A stretch of DNA of 64,000 nucleotides, taken from contig NZ_OEQK01000002.1 of NCBI RefSeq assembly GCF_900240405.1, positions 310,001-374,000 on the forward strand, written 5' to 3'. Under the pieces are notes generated by a model, which was given only the letters and a program-made list of their open reading frames with translations, did not search any database and was not told where the DNA came from. The position numbers were made by a program, and so were the translations under genes. This stretch comes from Salirhabdus sp. Marseille-P4669. GTDB lineage: Bacteria > Bacillota > Bacilli > Bacillales > Alkalibacillaceae. Of the stretch, positions 62,773 to 64,000 are shown piece by piece; the stretch's first letter is position 1, and each line of letters opens with the position of its first letter.

Positions 62773-63651
62773 GTGAAGTTTACTACATACATGGAGGAAA
62801 GACGGGACTTATTTAATAGTCGATTAACTGCATTGGTTAATGGATTAAAAAGTCCTGAACAATTAAAGTCATCAATTGTGTATTCCATTGAAGCAGGTGG
62901 AAAACGATTTCGTCCGATATTAATGATGGCTGCATTTGAAACATTCCATCATGAACTTGATAAAGTATTCGTTCCAGCTGCTTCATTAGAAATGATTCAT
63001 ACCTATTCCTTGATTCACGATGATTTGCCAGCTATGGATGACGATGATTATAGAAGAGGGAAACCGACTAATCACAAGCAATACGATGAAGCAACCGCTA
63101 TATTAGCTGGTGATGGGCTCTTAACCGAGGCTTTTCATTTAATTGCAGCAACACCATTACTCAAAGCAGAAGAAAAAGTATTTGTTATGAAAGAGCTCGC
63201 CAAAGCAGCAGGTCCAGAAGGTATGGTTGCTGGTCAAATGCTTGATTTAGATGGAGAACACAAATCCTTAACCATTGAGGAAATGAATCATATTCATCTG
63301 CTTAAAACGGGACAATTAATTCGATTTGCGGTTCGTGTAGGTGCTTATTTAGGTGGAGCTACACCTCCACAAATTGAAGCGCTAGATGATTATGCTACTT
63401 CTCTTGGACTAATATTTCAAATTCAAGATGATATATTAGATGTGGTTGGAAATCAAGATACATTAGGCAAACCAATCGGAAGCGACGAACTTGCAGATAA
63501 AAGCACATATCCGAAAATACTTGGTTTAGATGGTGCCATTCGCCATAAACTAGAAGTAATGGAAAAAGCAAAAGAAGCATTAAGACAAGCAAATATAAAT
63601 AACGGCATTTTATTTGAAATTATTGATTATCTAGGAAATCGTGATCATTAA
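62773..63651 (+). CDS. ispA: Farnesyl diphosphate synthase (polyprenyl synthetase)
   Basis: IspA condenses IPP with DMAPP and GPP to farnesyl diphosphate. 292 residues from GTG 62773, with CAGGAGG 7 bases before; upstream in-frame codons overlap xseB. The first Asp-rich motif is DDLPAMDDDDYRRGKPTNHK, the second is QDDILDVVGNQ, and the lysine of GGKRFRP binds the diphosphate. It lies directly before the OLE RNA, as in other OLE-bearing Bacillaceae, where dxs follows. Confidence 0.97.
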   Translation: MKFTTYMEERRDLFNSRLTALVNGLKSPEQLKSSIVYSIEAGGKRFRPILMMAAFETFHHELDKVFVPAASLEMIHTYSLIHDDLPAMDDDDYRRGKPTNHKQYDEATAILAGDGLLTEAFHLIAATPLLKAEEKVFVMKELAKAAGPEGMVAGQMLDLDGEHKSLTIEEMNHIHLLKTGQLIRFAVRVGAYLGGATPPQIEALDDYATSLGLIFQIQDDILDVVGNQDTLGKPIGSDELADKSTYPKILGLDGAIRHKLEVMEKAKEALRQANINNGILFEIIDYLGNRDH

Positions 63652-63666
63652 TGAGAATAATTGTAT

Positions 63667-63696
63667 TTGAGAAGAACTTTTAAAATGTGATATATT
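63667..63696 (+). promoter_or_regulatory. Candidate promoter for the OLE RNA
   Basis: TTGAGA (63667-63672), 18-base spacer, TATATT (63691-63696), just after ispA and 15-20 bases before the conserved RNA begins. It would allow transcription independent of the xse-ispA operon. Confidence 0.45.
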
Positions 63697-63704
63697 AGTA
63701 TTAC

Positions 63705-64000
63705 ATAAGGAATGGTGCAGTATTCTAGTCGGTCCTCCGTTCCTGAAGGCAGGCCTAAAAATCTGCCAAAGGGCACATCGATGAAGTTCCTTGTGTCGGC
63801 TTGAGGAGCCCAGCCTTGGGTCGATGCTGGGAGTTAAGGTTGTGGGGCGATCCACAAAGGCATGTGGGCGTTGACCCTACTTCCGCGGAGGCCCATTACT
63901 GTGGCATATTGATAACACTCAATTTGTTACGGAATGGGGTATGAACCTGCTTGATGGGGCGAATGGGGAGCTCTATCAGCAGCGTAGCCTGCCTTGAGTG
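63705..64000 (+). ncRNA. ole: OLE RNA (ornate, large, extremophilic), 5' part; runs off window
   Basis: Directly after ispA, about 295 bases are non-coding on the plus strand and markedly richer in G than the genome around. They are densely structured: GGCAG/CTGCC (63748/63763), CCCAGC/GCTGGG (63809/63826) and TGTGG/CCACA (63841/63852). OLE RNAs are about 600 nt, occur in extremophilic Firmicutes and lie between ispA and dxs, so position, size and structure agree. They form a membrane ribonucleoprotein with OapA linked to alcohol and cation stress. The 3' half, oapA and dxs lie beyond the edge. Identification rests on context and recall, not on a covariance search. Confidence 0.85.

Noticed and set aside
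63631-63855. 74-codon minus-strand frame in the OLE region
   Set aside because: Overlaps the ispA end and the conserved RNA, has no ribosome binding site, and the translation is not protein-like.

Overview
This is a stretch of core chromosome from a spore-forming, low-GC Gram-positive bacterium of the family Bacillaceae. The evidence is the gene order, which follows the Bacillus subtilis yqfX-ispG to ispA region almost gene by gene. It includes a complete spoIIIA operon, a comG competence operon, a SpoVAF-type germination protein, AAAGGAGG-type ribosome binding sites and frequent TTG/GTG starts. The 3' edge carries what I read as the 5' half of an OLE RNA gene. That RNA class is typical of extremophilic and alkaliphilic Firmicutes, so an alkaliphilic or halophilic relative of Bacillus is likely. 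I see no prophage, insertion sequence or CRISPR array.

Layout. 0-7 kb: a partial YqfX-like membrane protein, ispG (isoprenoid MEP pathway), a LysM protein, an NfeD-like protein, a chemoreceptor and a Na/phosphate cotransporter-like protein. 6.6-7.4 kb: a tRNA cluster (Asn, Met, His, Ile2-type CAT, Ser, Phe) with a broken tRNA-Phe copy in front of the intact one. 7.7-16.7 kb: sodA, an MFS transporter, pbpA and the phosphate operon pstS-pstC-pstA-pstB-phoU, preceded by a clear four-unit Pho box. 16.7-31.5 kb: small envelope proteins, rpmG, yqgN, rhomboid gluP, an orphan secreted protein, spoVAF, yqgQ-glcK, an LTA synthase-type gene, lipoprotein yqgU, a 55-residue DUF2759-type gene (yqgW), a metallo-beta-lactamase protein, a MidA-type methyltransferase and a cysteine-rich ArsR-like regulator.

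31.6-35.3 kb: comGA-GG on the minus strand. 35.4-43.6 kb: aroK, yqzE, yqhG/yqhH and the glycine cleavage operon gcvT-gcvPA-gcvPB behind a tandem glycine riboswitch and terminator, then rhodanese yqhL. 43.8-46.6 kb: class II (B12) ribonucleotide reductase nrdJ behind two NrdR-type boxes one 32-bp step apart. 47-52.4 kb: a PAP2-related protein, mntR, patatin-like yqhO behind an unusual hairpin, yqhP, yqhR, aroQ, papA and efp. 52.6-57.9 kb: spoIIIAA-AH with a candidate sigma-E promoter. 57.9-64 kb: a small ORF, a FapR-like site, accB-accC-yqhY, nusB, xseA-xseB-ispA and the truncated OLE RNA.

Functionally the window joins isoprenoid synthesis (ispG, ispA, and presumably dxs beyond the edge), phosphate uptake, wall and teichoic acid synthesis, glycine catabolism, fatty-acid initiation, DNA uptake, and the mother-cell channel needed for forespore development. 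Nearly all genes are ordinary. The items that deserve a second look are the OLE RNA, the broken tRNA-Phe, the 38-codon ORF before accB, the FapR-like site, the hairpin covering the yqhO ribosome binding site, a structured intergenic stretch near 46.8 kb, and the 288-residue orphan at 20.7 kb.
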